DNA from: Acholeplasmatales bacterium
GTDB taxonomy: Bacteria; Bacillota_I; Bacilli_A; Acholeplasmatales; JAEDCM01
Length of the DNA: 64,000 nt
Direction of reading: 5' to 3'
NCBI GenBank assembly: GCA_017961685.1
Contig: JAGCWW010000045.1
Location: forward strand, 21,125 to 85,124
The position numbers were made by a program, and so were the translations under genes. The notes below the pieces were generated by a model, which searched no databases, was not told the DNA's origin, and was given only the letters and a program-made list of their open reading frames with translations. This document shows positions 1 through 8,518 of this stretch, piece after piece (the first letter of the stretch is position 1; the number at the start of each line of letters is the position of its first letter).

Positions 1-2
1 TT

Positions 3-113
3 GATTCGTTAGATCAAGAAAATACATTTGAAAAAGCTATTGAGGAAGATAAAGCTTTAGAAGAATCTAAAGAAGAAACTAATACAGTTGAAGAAAATAA
101 AGAGGAAAAATAA
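3..113 (+). CDS. C-terminal tail of an unidentified acidic protein (partial)
   Basis: Only the last 36 codons are in the window, read from base 3 to the TAA at 111-113. The other two plus-strand frames are closed by stops. The tail is very rich in Glu and Lys (for example EESKEETNTVEENKEEK) and has no recognisable domain. Such charged tails are common at the ends of cell-division, secretion and membrane proteins of low-GC Gram-positives, so it says nothing about function. The gene converges on the large CvpA-like gene. The stop codon lies inside the loop of a good terminator hairpin, which supports this as a true gene end. Confidence 0.6.
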   Translation, partial: DSLDQENTFEKAIEEDKALEESKEETNTVEENKEEK

Positions 114-127
114 TTCCTCTTTTTCTT
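101..127 (+). terminator. Rho-independent terminator of the partial gene
   Basis: A perfect 7-bp stem (AGAGGAA at 101-107, TTCCTCT at 114-120) with a 6-nt loop is followed by a T-rich run. The stop codon of the preceding gene sits in the loop. Confidence 0.8.
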
Positions 128-135
128 TTATATAA

Positions 136-173
136 AAAAAGAGAAACGTCTAAAATTAGTCATTTCTCTTTTT
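136..173 (-). terminator. Terminator of the CvpA-like gene, probably bidirectional
   Basis: AAAAAGAGAAA (136-146) pairs with TTTCTCTTTTT (163-173). Read on the minus strand it starts a few bases after the stop codon of the CvpA-like gene and ends in a T run. The plus-strand side is also T-rich. Confidence 0.7.
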
Positions 174-177
174 ATTT

Positions 178-3100
178 TTAATCTTCTGAATAAACGAAGC
201 CTGAGCCTCTTTCAGCAACCTTATTAACCATTATTGGTAATACTTCATCATCTGGATGATTATCTGCGTTTTCTTTTAGTGATTTATACATCATAGAATA
301 TTCAGCATAAGTCTTAACAGCATTAATCTTACCATCCATACTATCAGTTAAGAATGAATCTACTCCATTAGCACTTATCTTACCTTCACCATCAATTGAT
401 ACAATCTCATGAACAGGTTCAACAATAGTAGAGAATGTGCACTTGTTATTGATGTAATCAATTTCATATGTAGCAGTTTTCATATCTCTTAATTCAGTTC
501 TTCTAGAGCTTAAAGAATCCATTATAGCATCGTATGCTTCATTTCTTCCGCTTACCCATTCAAATTCTAAGATGTAAGTCATTAAATCTTTTTCACCAGT
601 TAATGAGCTTACTGATGTTATTTCAGTACTATTAATTCCAGCATTTACAAGTGATTTAGCCATCTTAGATTGTAATAGATATGATTTTGCAGTCTTTTCA
701 CAAATAACATCTATTTGTTCATCAGTAATTGCATAGAAATCAAGATTACTCATCTTTGGATTATCTTCTGTCATTAATAATGCGGCTACTTCATCTAAAG
801 CATTTGTTTCTCTTTCCCAATCATCATTATTCCAATCACCTGGCTTATGATTTTCAACTGTATAAGATTCATTCATTAATTTTTCCATTTCAGGTACTAA
901 GATATATTGTAAGTAAGAAATACCAATTTCTTCAACTACGATATTATTCTTAATTCCTGTCATTCTTTCTTTATTTCTAATAGATGCTTCTTTACCATCC
1001 ATTACATGAACTATTCCATCAACTTCAATTGTACTTCCGTTATCATATAATCCAAATGAAATATCACCAAATCTGATTTCTGTATTATCATCAATGTGTT
1101 CTAGTTCTTCTGTTTCACTATTATATTTCATTCTAGTGATTAGGAACATATTCATAATTGGTTCCATTTCTTCATCCCAATTATAAGTTTCTGTGAAATC
1201 ATAATAAATATTATATAAAGGATCAGTTTCTACTGTACTTCTTCTAGATACATCTCTTAGTTGTGGCTTGAATAAGTATTGTAAGTATTCAGATACACCA
1301 ACATTTGTATCTTGACTAAATGTATCAGAATATACTTTAACCTTTTGAGTGGTCTTTTCAACACCATCTTCAACATATCTAAATATTGCTTTTGCATATA
1401 ATGATTTAACAACCTTAGCTTTTACAGTTTCTGTATCAGTGAAGTTATTTAATACGATTGTTGTATCTTCACCCATTTCAGCATAAATTACATTAGATAA
1501 ACCTGTAATTTCAGCATCCCACCAAGCTGAATAAGCTATTTCATCATCAAACTCAGGAGCAACAGGATATAAATCAATTGTATTTTCTTCATCCTTAATA
1601 GAATCTTCTAGAGTCTTAGCAAACATATTTTCTAGAGCTTCTGAATAAGCAATGTTTGTTTCTAAGCTCTTTAATGTTATAAACTTAATTTCGGAATTTT
1701 CATCCATATCTAAATCAGCTACAACAATCTTAGCATTTTCAGCATCACCAGCGAATGTTAATAATACATCACCAATGTGAGGCATTTCTTTTTGCCACTT
1801 AGAACTTACCCAAGCTGATCTATCATTTTCATCCTTCATTTCAGGAGTACTCATTGGTTCAGCTAATGTTCTAGCCATTGTATTCATTAAAATAACTGAT
1901 TTATGAGTATTTGTTTCAAGTTCTATTACTGTTTCTTTATAAACTTCTGTAATATTATTTAATGTATTTAAATTTAATTTATGAGTTACTTCATCTTCCA
2001 TAGTAACGGCTACATTAGATAAGCCTTCCATTTCTAAGTTCCAATTAGTAATTTCACTTTCCATACCAATTAGATTATTAGTAACTAAAGAATCAGATAG
2101 AATATCTTGTAAGATATAAGAATTTGGAACATTATTAGGTAGTGATCTAAGTAAGCCATCACCTAATTCATCAGTTAGAGAACCATCAAGGCTACCTACT
2201 GTATTATTATAATCATTAGTAATATCTCCATCAGTATCACTTGCCCATAAACCTAAGTTAACGATATTCTTAAGCTCAACTCTCCACTTAAAGTCAGGCT
2301 TTGAATAATCTATATCAACCTTTTCTTTATTAACAATCATATCTTCAACAAATGGGATAGCTACGCTATTTAATAGTTTTGTAACTACTTTACCATTCCA
2401 TACTTTATCATTATCAGCTAGATTATCTAACTTTCTAAATGTTAATGTATCAAAGTTTAGAGAACTTATGTTAGATAAGCTTTCTTCTCTACCATAAATA
2501 CTATCTAATACACCAGAAATTGATTTATATTCATCTGGCCATGTTACATCATCATAAGTTTCATCAGGTGTTATAGATTTTAATACCTTAGGTAATAATT
2601 TAGTGAATAATTCATTACAAATTAATGATGTTTCTAGTCCATGACTATCTAACATATCACAAATTTGACCAACCTTTGAAGTTCCTTCTAAATCCTTTAA
2701 ATTAGATAATGAATATTCTAAAGTAAAGCCATCAGCTAATACTGTAACTAAACTCTTTAATTCATTATGAATAACAAATGTTGCGCCATCAAATACTGAA
2801 TCATCAAATCCAACACTTTCACCGTTATAAGTAATATCTTTAACAGTGTTCTTAATTAATGATTCAACAATCTTACCTGTAATCTTTGAATTTAATAAGA
2901 TTTCAGTATCAACTACATCACTTAATGTTTGAAGCTTAATTGCGTCTAAATCAACTGAACCATCTTTAAAGACGATATCACGTTTAATAATATCTATTAA
3001 TTTAGAGAATGATTTAACTTCTTCATTTACTTTTTCATCAGCGATTACTTGGTTTGTAGTATCTTCTACTGCTTCATAACCTTCAGGAAGTTTCTTACAA

Positions 3101-4446
3101 GAATACTTTAATCCACCATTAACAAACATTTCAAGTAATTCATTTTCAAATATTGCATCAACAAAATTATCAAATGAAGTTGAAGTAGTATTATCTAATA
3201 TTTTGTTATATTCTTTTGTATCAATTGCGGATAAGTTTAAATTCATATCAGCAAATTTTAAATAAATAGTATTTAATTGAGCGATTTGATCTTTCCACCA
3301 ATCACTATCTTTATCCTTTAAATTAATTTCACTAAATAGTAAAGCTAAATCAGCATCATTATCATCAGCCTTATCACTTAATATAGCCATAACTTCAGGA
3401 CCAACAGCTGTAAGGAAAGTTGTTGTAGCATTAGACTTACTAATATTAGTTGTTGCTGCTTCAACTATAGCTTTCATTTCAGGTGAATTGATATTTGCTT
3501 TAAAATCATAATCTTTAATATTATCCATACCGATATTCTTTTCAATAGCGTTATAGATATTAATAAATCCTTTAACTTCTTTTCTTAAAGTTATTTTCTT
3601 TCCATCAACCTTATAACTAATGATTTGATCCATTATAGCATCATCTAATCCACAATACATCTTACCAATTGAGTTATCATATTGTCTACATGCTGTAACG
3701 ATATCTCTTAAAGTTTCATTTGAATCACCTGAAGCATATCTTAATTCTGAATCTGTTGAACTACTGTTTTTAGGTATTTCAACTTGAGCTACCATACCTA
3801 TAGCAAAGCTCATAGGTATTAGGATAATCATTGCTTTTATAAAGCCTTTCGCAGCTCCGATAAATCCACCAGATAAGCGCTTTTTATTAGGTTTAACTTC
3901 TTTTTCTGTAACTTCTTCTTCGCCATCTTCATTAGTTGTAGTTTCTGTTTCAATGTAAGGTTTTTGTCTTAAGAATAATAGATAAATTAATCCAAATACT
4001 AAGTAGAATAGAATACTTAATATAATGTAACTACCTATTAGCATAAAGATTTTTAAAATCATAACAATTAAACCATCAATAATTGCCATACCATTTTCAT
4101 TAGCAACCATTGACTCACCAGCTGTCTTACCACTTTCTAAGACTTCTGTGAAGTTATGTTCTATGAAAAATCTTACATATTCCTTAAGTGAATTTACTCC
4201 AGCACTTGCGGCATCATTCTTATCTGGTAATGCTCCTTTTATAAATCCATAGACGCTTGATCCGCTATATACGCTCTTTGCTAAAGCAGTTGCAAATATA
4301 AAGCTTATAACTACTACTACGATAAATACGATTGTAAAGAATAATGATTTTCTAAATCCTCTTAGGAAGCCTAGTAAAAAGCCAAAACCAATGAATATTG
4401 CTAAAATAGCGACTGCACCTAAGATTAACATACTTCCACTAATCAT
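178..4446 (-). CDS. Giant CvpA-like membrane protein with repetitive extracellular region
   Basis: The protein has 1422 residues from the ATG at 4446. That ATG has AGAAGGTG six bases upstream, whereas the upstream GTG at 4455 lies inside the ribosome site. Four hydrophobic segments (about 6-27, 34-56, 124-159, 194-221), a GFLRGFRKSL loop after the first and a GGFIGAAKGF motif before the last resemble the small CvpA (colicin V production) family. A 32-residue charged loop separates segments 3 and 4. Charge distribution places the remaining ~1200 residues outside. That region contains degenerate repeats of roughly 80-120 residues built on W-x2-E-hydrophobic-x2-L-x2-V and a helical S-x-hydrophobic segment; Trp repeat marks fall near residues 383, 636, 720, 801, 883, 975, 1089 and 1209. 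CvpA proteins are usually under 250 residues, so the outer region is an unusual addition. Function is unknown; a cell-surface or envelope role is inferred. Confidence 0.6.
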   Translation of the reverse strand: MISGSMLILGAVAILAIFIGFGFLLGFLRGFRKSLFFTIVFIVVVVISFIFATALAKSVYSGSSVYGFIKGALPDKNDAASAGVNSLKEYVRFFIEHNFTEVLESGKTAGESMVANENGMAIIDGLIVMILKIFMLIGSYIILSILFYLVFGLIYLLFLRQKPYIETETTTNEDGEEEVTEKEVKPNKKRLSGGFIGAAKGFIKAMIILIPMSFAIGMVAQVEIPKNSSSTDSELRYASGDSNETLRDIVTACRQYDNSIGKMYCGLDDAIMDQIISYKVDGKKITLRKEVKGFINIYNAIEKNIGMDNIKDYDFKANINSPEMKAIVEAATTNISKSNATTTFLTAVGPEVMAILSDKADDNDADLALLFSEINLKDKDSDWWKDQIAQLNTIYLKFADMNLNLSAIDTKEYNKILDNTTSTSFDNFVDAIFENELLEMFVNGGLKYSCKKLPEGYEAVEDTTNQVIADEKVNEEVKSFSKLIDIIKRDIVFKDGSVDLDAIKLQTLSDVVDTEILLNSKITGKIVESLIKNTVKDITYNGESVGFDDSVFDGATFVIHNELKSLVTVLADGFTLEYSLSNLKDLEGTSKVGQICDMLDSHGLETSLICNELFTKLLPKVLKSITPDETYDDVTWPDEYKSISGVLDSIYGREESLSNISSLNFDTLTFRKLDNLADNDKVWNGKVVTKLLNSVAIPFVEDMIVNKEKVDIDYSKPDFKWRVELKNIVNLGLWASDTDGDITNDYNNTVGSLDGSLTDELGDGLLRSLPNNVPNSYILQDILSDSLVTNNLIGMESEITNWNLEMEGLSNVAVTMEDEVTHKLNLNTLNNITEVYKETVIELETNTHKSVILMNTMARTLAEPMSTPEMKDENDRSAWVSSKWQKEMPHIGDVLLTFAGDAENAKIVVADLDMDENSEIKFITLKSLETNIAYSEALENMFAKTLEDSIKDEENTIDLYPVAPEFDDEIAYSAWWDAEITGLSNVIYAEMGEDTTIVLNNFTDTETVKAKVVKSLYAKAIFRYVEDGVEKTTQKVKVYSDTFSQDTNVGVSEYLQYLFKPQLRDVSRRSTVETDPLYNIYYDFTETYNWDEEMEPIMNMFLITRMKYNSETEELEHIDDNTEIRFGDISFGLYDNGSTIEVDGIVHVMDGKEASIRNKERMTGIKNNIVVEEIGISYLQYILVPEMEKLMNESYTVENHKPGDWNNDDWERETNALDEVAALLMTEDNPKMSNLDFYAITDEQIDVICEKTAKSYLLQSKMAKSLVNAGINSTEITSVSSLTGEKDLMTYILEFEWVSGRNEAYDAIMDSLSSRRTELRDMKTATYEIDYINNKCTFSTIVEPVHEIVSIDGEGKISANGVDSFLTDSMDGKINAVKTYAEYSMMYKSLKENADNHPDDEVLPIMVNKVAERGSGFVYSED

Positions 4447-4474
4447 ATTTAACACCTTCTTTCAAAAATTTTTG

Positions 4475-4503
4475 TTGTTTTTTAGTTTTTGCTGTGGTAT
4501 ACT
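4475..4503 (+). promoter_or_regulatory. Promoter of tRNA-Trp
   Basis: TTGTTT (4475-4480), a 17-bp spacer and TATACT (4498-4503) lie 10 bp upstream of the tRNA 5' end. Confidence 0.6.
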
Positions 4504-4513
4504 ATTTGTTGTT

Positions 4514-4588
4514 AGGGGTATGGTGTCAATGGTAGCACACGGGTCTCCAAAACCTTTGGTTCGGGTTCGAATCCTGATACCCCTGCCA
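4514..4588 (+). tRNA. tRNA-Trp (anticodon CCA)
   Basis: A complete cloverleaf can be folded. The acceptor stem is AGGGGTA/TACCCCT, the D arm is GTGT/GCAC with GG in the loop, the anticodon loop is CTCCAAA, the T arm is TCGGG/CCTGA around TTCGAAT, and the discriminator is G with an encoded CCA. The anticodon CCA reads UGG only, which agrees with UGA being a stop in this genome. The anticodon stem is weak: the outermost pair would be C-U and the next is G-U. The gene stands alone between a promoter and a terminator, so it is a monocistronic unit. Confidence 0.95.
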
Positions 4589-4601
4589 CTATAGTATATC
4601 T

Positions 4602-4624
4602 AAAGCTCATTTGAGCTTTTTTTA
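4602..4624 (+). terminator. Terminator after tRNA-Trp
   Basis: AAAGCTCA (4602-4609) and TGAGCTTT (4612-4619) form a hairpin with a minimal loop, followed by a T run that touches the stop codon of the convergent DUF4177 gene. Confidence 0.85.
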
Positions 4625-4828
4625 TTTATCTTTTTCTCTTCTAAATACTAATTCGTATTCAAACTTTTTACCATCAGTAGGTAACGAAGTGATAGACAAT
4701 AATTCCCAACCAGCATTATCTTGTTCGTTTAAATAATTTTCAAGAATTGTATTTTGTTTTTCAAAATTAGTTCCACCAAGCACAATTCCTGTTTTCATAT
4801 CATATTTTACTACTCTGTAAACATACAT
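4622..4828 (-). CDS. DUF4177-family small protein
   Basis: This is a 68-residue soluble protein. The pattern YRVVKYD near the start, LNEQDNAGWELLSI in the middle and YELVFRRE at the end matches my recollection of DUF4177, a family of small proteins of unknown function common in Firmicutes. There is no signal peptide or membrane segment. The ATG at 4828 has a GGGGGAT ribosome site. It lies 13 bp after the TPR-protein gene in the same direction, so it is probably the last gene of that operon. No function can be assigned. Confidence 0.7.
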   Translation of the reverse strand: MYVYRVVKYDMKTGIVLGGTNFEKQNTILENYLNEQDNAGWELLSITSLPTDGKKFEYELVFRREKDK

Positions 4829-4841
4829 AATTTTATCCCCC

Positions 4842-6482
4842 TTATTTTCTCTTTTCTTTCATTTTCTTTTTTGTTTCTTTATAGAATTCAATTAAGTTCT
4901 TTCTCTTAGATAAGTTACTTAAATTTTTACCTAAATATTTCTTACCTAATTTATAACTCTTTTTAAAATCTATTTCAAGCATACACTTTTTCATGTATAT
5001 AGCACCTAAATAAGTGTAACGCTTTTTTCTTTTCTTTGGGAAAACCTTCTTTACGATATCAACAAAATCATCAAATTTATCAGTTAATCTATCATCATAA
5101 TCTGTTGTAGTATAATCAACGATTAAAGTGATTAAATCTAAGATTTCATCTTTAACTAAAGCATAATTTCCTAAACTTGATAAATGCTCATATGCTTCAT
5201 AGAATCTCTTTTCAATGAATAAACCTCTACCTCTATGTAAATGATAGCTATTTAAATCATCTTTAGCTTCATATTCTGATGCTGGTTTTTTACCATCTTT
5301 GACATGCTCATAATATGCTTTTGCATAGCTTGAAGCATTTACTAAATCACTCATAAAGAAATATAAGTCAGCTAATTCTCCTTCATAATAAGAATTAATC
5401 TTTGGTGCTTTCTTTCCTTCTTTAGTTCCTTCAATAAATTCTTTAGCACCAAGTATTACTCTAATTACATCAATTGGTTCTAATGATTGTTCATGATAAT
5501 AAATATATAAGTATGCATCACAAGCCATATAATAATCTTCTACTGTTGTGAAGCATTTAAAGTTATCTTTAATAAGTTCATAAACTTTAATCATATTATC
5601 ATTCTTATTTTCCATATAATAGATTCTAGCAAGTAAAACCTTTGATAATAAATCATCAGTTCTAGATAAGTGTTCTTTAGCTAGTTCATATCTACCATTT
5701 TCAAAGAAATATTTACCTAAATGAATATTTAGTGTTGCGTTATTTGGATTATCTATTTCAATATAACGATAATATGTATTTATAATTTTATCGAATGATT
5801 CTTTCTTATCCATTAGATAAAAAATCATCTTATTTGCGACATCATTAGTGATATATTCTCTTGTATCTTCAATAGTAGTAAAGAGCTCATTTAAAAGCTT
5901 AAAGCCTTTTTCATAGCCTTTCTTATCGTTACTTCTACAATAAGCCATAGCTGCTTGAACCTTAACTTTAACACACATATCAAATTCATCTTTATTTGTT
6001 TCATACATTAATTTATAGTTTTCTTCAAACTTAAGCATTTTAGGACTTTTCTTTAAAGATCTTTCATATAAACAAATAACATTCGCATCATTTCCATTTA
6101 ATCGTAAAATAGTATCAAAATAATTAAACTTAGCTTGTTCCTCATCTAAAAACATTTTATTAGATACTACTTGTCCTTTCTTTAGTACGGCTTTAAGCTT
6201 ACCCCATAAGCCACCAAAGAAATCACCATTAACATCATCTGTGTTAATCTTACTTTTTGTATAAGCGTTAAAAGCTTCTACGTAATTTCCTCTTGAATAA
6301 TATAATTCACCAAGTAGAGCGTTAGCTTCTTTATCGCTAACCTTTTTACTTGCTTCAATATCATTTTTAAAGTTTTCAATAACTTCATCAGTTATTTCGT
6401 TATTAATAATTAAACCATATCTACTGTATAGTTCCTTATCGTTTTTTATTTCATTTGTTTTTACTGTTAATTCATTACTCAT
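4842..6482 (-). CDS. TPR-repeat protein
   Basis: The protein has 546 residues and is almost entirely helical. It has repeated A-x3-L-G-x2-Y / G-x-Y-x2-A-x2-Y patterns typical of tetratricopeptide repeats, such as ALLGELYYSRGNYVEAFNAY near the N-terminus and GKYFFENGRYELAKEHL in the middle. The C-terminus is very Lys-rich. The start at 6482 is chosen because AGGAAG lies 8 bases upstream; a GTG at 6491 overlaps that site. It overlaps the end of the kinase-isomerase gene by 8 bp, so translation is probably coupled. TPR proteins are adaptor scaffolds; the partner is unknown. Two other TPR-type proteins (16930-17724 and 44712-45782) occur in the window. Confidence 0.75.
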   Translation of the reverse strand: MSNELTVKTNEIKNDKELYSRYGLIINNEITDEVIENFKNDIEASKKVSDKEANALLGELYYSRGNYVEAFNAYTKSKINTDDVNGDFFGGLWGKLKAVLKKGQVVSNKMFLDEEQAKFNYFDTILRLNGNDANVICLYERSLKKSPKMLKFEENYKLMYETNKDEFDMCVKVKVQAAMAYCRSNDKKGYEKGFKLLNELFTTIEDTREYITNDVANKMIFYLMDKKESFDKIINTYYRYIEIDNPNNATLNIHLGKYFFENGRYELAKEHLSRTDDLLSKVLLARIYYMENKNDNMIKVYELIKDNFKCFTTVEDYYMACDAYLYIYYHEQSLEPIDVIRVILGAKEFIEGTKEGKKAPKINSYYEGELADLYFFMSDLVNASSYAKAYYEHVKDGKKPASEYEAKDDLNSYHLHRGRGLFIEKRFYEAYEHLSSLGNYALVKDEILDLITLIVDYTTTDYDDRLTDKFDDFVDIVKKVFPKKRKKRYTYLGAIYMKKCMLEIDFKKSYKLGKKYLGKNLSNLSKRKNLIEFYKETKKKMKEKRK

Positions 6483-8397
6483 TAATCTCACTTCCTATAC
6501 ATTCAATTAGTTTAACTCTACCTTTTATCTTAAATAAATTATCTAAGTCATTTGGTAATAAGAAATAATCACCTTGTTTTATTTCTTTTTTATAATTCTT
6601 TCCATAAAGAATACCTTTACCTTTTAAAACAATCCATACACTAGGTCCACCATTTAAAGTTAAAGGACTCTTACTAAGTGTATATCTATTCATTTTAAAG
6701 CATGGTGTATCTTTATAAGTAATTAAGTTTTCTTTTAAATATTCTTCACTTAATTCTATTTTAGGGCTTATTTTAGCCATTTCTAACGCTTTATCTCCAA
6801 CTAATTCATAGTTAAAGCAGTCTAATGCTGTATTCTTATCTAAGCCAATATATTTTTCTTCCTCAGTTATCTTATAATCTCCACAATAACCTTCAGGTTG
6901 TATAGTAAAATCAGTTGGTTCTTGTATCTCAATAATTGTACAGCCTTTACCTATGGCATGAATTAAACCGCCTTTAATTAAATATACATCACCTATTTTT
7001 GGTTTAACTTCATATAGAATTGATTCCATTATATTTTTATTTGTGTTTGATTCAATTTCTAAATTATATAATTCTTCTTTTGTGATTTTATTTTTAAATC
7101 CAAAATATAATTTCGCATCTTTCTTTACATCTATTACTAACCAAGCTTCTGTTTTACCATAACTACTATTAAAGTATTTTTTAGAAAACTCCTTAGTTGG
7201 ATGTACCTGCATAGGTAGTCTTATTGCGCTATCTAAATATTTAACTAGACAATCATACTTCTTGTTTCCTTCAATTCTAGTATCATTTTTTAGTAAATCA
7301 TCAAGATAAATATTAGTATCTTTAATAATACTTACACCATCACGTTTAGTGAAGTATTTTGGATTAATTGCTTTTACTTTACTACATAACCATTCTTCAG
7401 GGAAAAAACTGTTTTTATTTTCATCACCTAAGAATTTATGGTATCCTTTACCACCTAAATAAATTCTAAATACTCTATTTCTTTCAAAGAAGATTGGTTC
7501 ATGAAATAAATCATAGTAACTTGGCATTCCTTCCATAGTTCCTTTATGACTTACCTTATATGCGCTAGCTTTGACTCCAAATTCTAAAGCATCTTTTAAG
7601 TTATCTAATTCTAATGTTTTATCAAATCTTTGGATAAAATATAGAAATGATCCAATAAAAGTATCTCCAGCACCTGTTGAATCAACTTCTTTTACCTTTA
7701 GTGCATTAGTATGTATTATATTTAAACTTCTATCGTAAGTATCTACACCATTACTACCTTTAGTTACAATTATTATTTTCCATTTAGAATAATTTTCTTT
7801 TAAATACTTAATCGCATCTAACTCATTTTTAGTGTTAGTTACTTTAGATAATTCTTCTTCATTAAATTTAACGATATCAGAATAGTTAATAAATTCTTTA
7901 ACTCTTTCTATCATTAAAGATTTATCGCTCCATAAGTTTTCTCTTAAATTTACATCAAAACTTATTAAACCTTTTGATAAACTTATAGCCTTTTTATGTG
8001 CTTCAAGTGATGGATAATTACCTAAACATAATGAACAGAAATGTAAGATATCTCCATCTTTAAACATTGATCTTTTTATATCGTTTTTAGATAAATAAAC
8101 ACTACTAGAATTATTAAAGTAGAAATTATATCCACCATCTTTAATAAAAGCTAGACCTGTTTTGTATTTATCAGTGTAAGAAATATAATCAGTATTCACA
8201 TTATATTTTTTTAAAGTGTCTACTAAAAAGTTAGAAAAAATGTCTGTAGATAACTTTGAAATTAATAATGATTCCATACCAAGTTTTGAAATAATAGTAC
8301 TAACATTTGCGGGAGCCCCACCTGCATTCATCTTGAAGCTATTATTCTCATATTTGAAATCTATTAACGTTTCCCCAATACATATTATTCTTTTCAT
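6475..8397 (-). CDS. Fused PfkB-family sugar kinase / type I mannose-6-phosphate isomerase
   Basis: A single 640-residue protein contains two enzymes. Residues 1 to ~297 are a PfkB/ribokinase-family (fructokinase-like) kinase: ICIGETLIDF at the start, NAGGAPANV for sugar binding, and the signature DSTGAGDTFIGSF with the catalytic Asp. Residues ~298-640 are a ManA cupin isomerase with the metal ligands visible in order: Q and H of MQVHP, E of KTEAW and H of IHAIG, then QEPTDFTIQ. The likely reactions are phosphorylation of fructose (or a related sugar) and interconversion of mannose-6-P and fructose-6-P. ATG 8397 has AAGGTG at good spacing; the GTG at 8406 is inside that site. Upstream lies a GH5 glycosidase gene, which suggests use of mannose-containing oligosaccharides. 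The order kinase-isomerase recalls the separate genes gmuE-gmuF of Bacillus. The exact kinase substrate is inferred. Confidence 0.88.
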   Translation of the reverse strand: MKRIICIGETLIDFKYENNSFKMNAGGAPANVSTIISKLGMESLLISKLSTDIFSNFLVDTLKKYNVNTDYISYTDKYKTGLAFIKDGGYNFYFNNSSSVYLSKNDIKRSMFKDGDILHFCSLCLGNYPSLEAHKKAISLSKGLISFDVNLRENLWSDKSLMIERVKEFINYSDIVKFNEEELSKVTNTKNELDAIKYLKENYSKWKIIIVTKGSNGVDTYDRSLNIIHTNALKVKEVDSTGAGDTFIGSFLYFIQRFDKTLELDNLKDALEFGVKASAYKVSHKGTMEGMPSYYDLFHEPIFFERNRVFRIYLGGKGYHKFLGDENKNSFFPEEWLCSKVKAINPKYFTKRDGVSIIKDTNIYLDDLLKNDTRIEGNKKYDCLVKYLDSAIRLPMQVHPTKEFSKKYFNSSYGKTEAWLVIDVKKDAKLYFGFKNKITKEELYNLEIESNTNKNIMESILYEVKPKIGDVYLIKGGLIHAIGKGCTIIEIQEPTDFTIQPEGYCGDYKITEEEKYIGLDKNTALDCFNYELVGDKALEMAKISPKIELSEEYLKENLITYKDTPCFKMNRYTLSKSPLTLNGGPSVWIVLKGKGILYGKNYKKEIKQGDYFLLPNDLDNLFKIKGRVKLIECIGSEINE

Positions 8398-8416
8398 ATA
8401 TGACACCTTCTACAAC

Positions 8417-8447
8417 TTATATTTTAACATTTATATTTAAAATATAA
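8417..8447 (-). promoter_or_regulatory. Inverted repeat over the promoter of the kinase-isomerase gene
   Basis: An 11-bp perfect inverted repeat (TTATATTTTAA at 8417-8427, TTAAAATATAA at 8437-8447, 9-bp centre) covers a TGT-TAAAAT extended -10 on the minus strand (TAAAAT at 8421-8426). It is a candidate operator; a binding protein is not identified. Confidence 0.4.
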
Positions 8448-8489
8448 AAGTAAAAAAATGTTTAACAGCTTTTTTAACTTTATTTTAAA

Positions 8490-8518
8490 AATAAAAAACG
8501 GCTTTAATTAGCCGTTTT
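8490..8518 (-). terminator. Terminator of the GH5 gene
   Basis: AAAACGGCT (8495-8503) pairs with AGCCGTTTT (8510-8518) around a 6-nt loop. On the minus strand it directly follows the GH5 stop codon and ends in TTTTTTATTTTT. Confidence 0.85.

Noticed and set aside
8398..8406. GTG starts located three codons before ATG in several genes (for example 4455, 6491, 8406, 43035, 61455)
   Set aside because: In each case the GTG is part of the AGGTG ribosome site itself, so the downstream ATG (or, at 45791, the downstream GTG) is the start.
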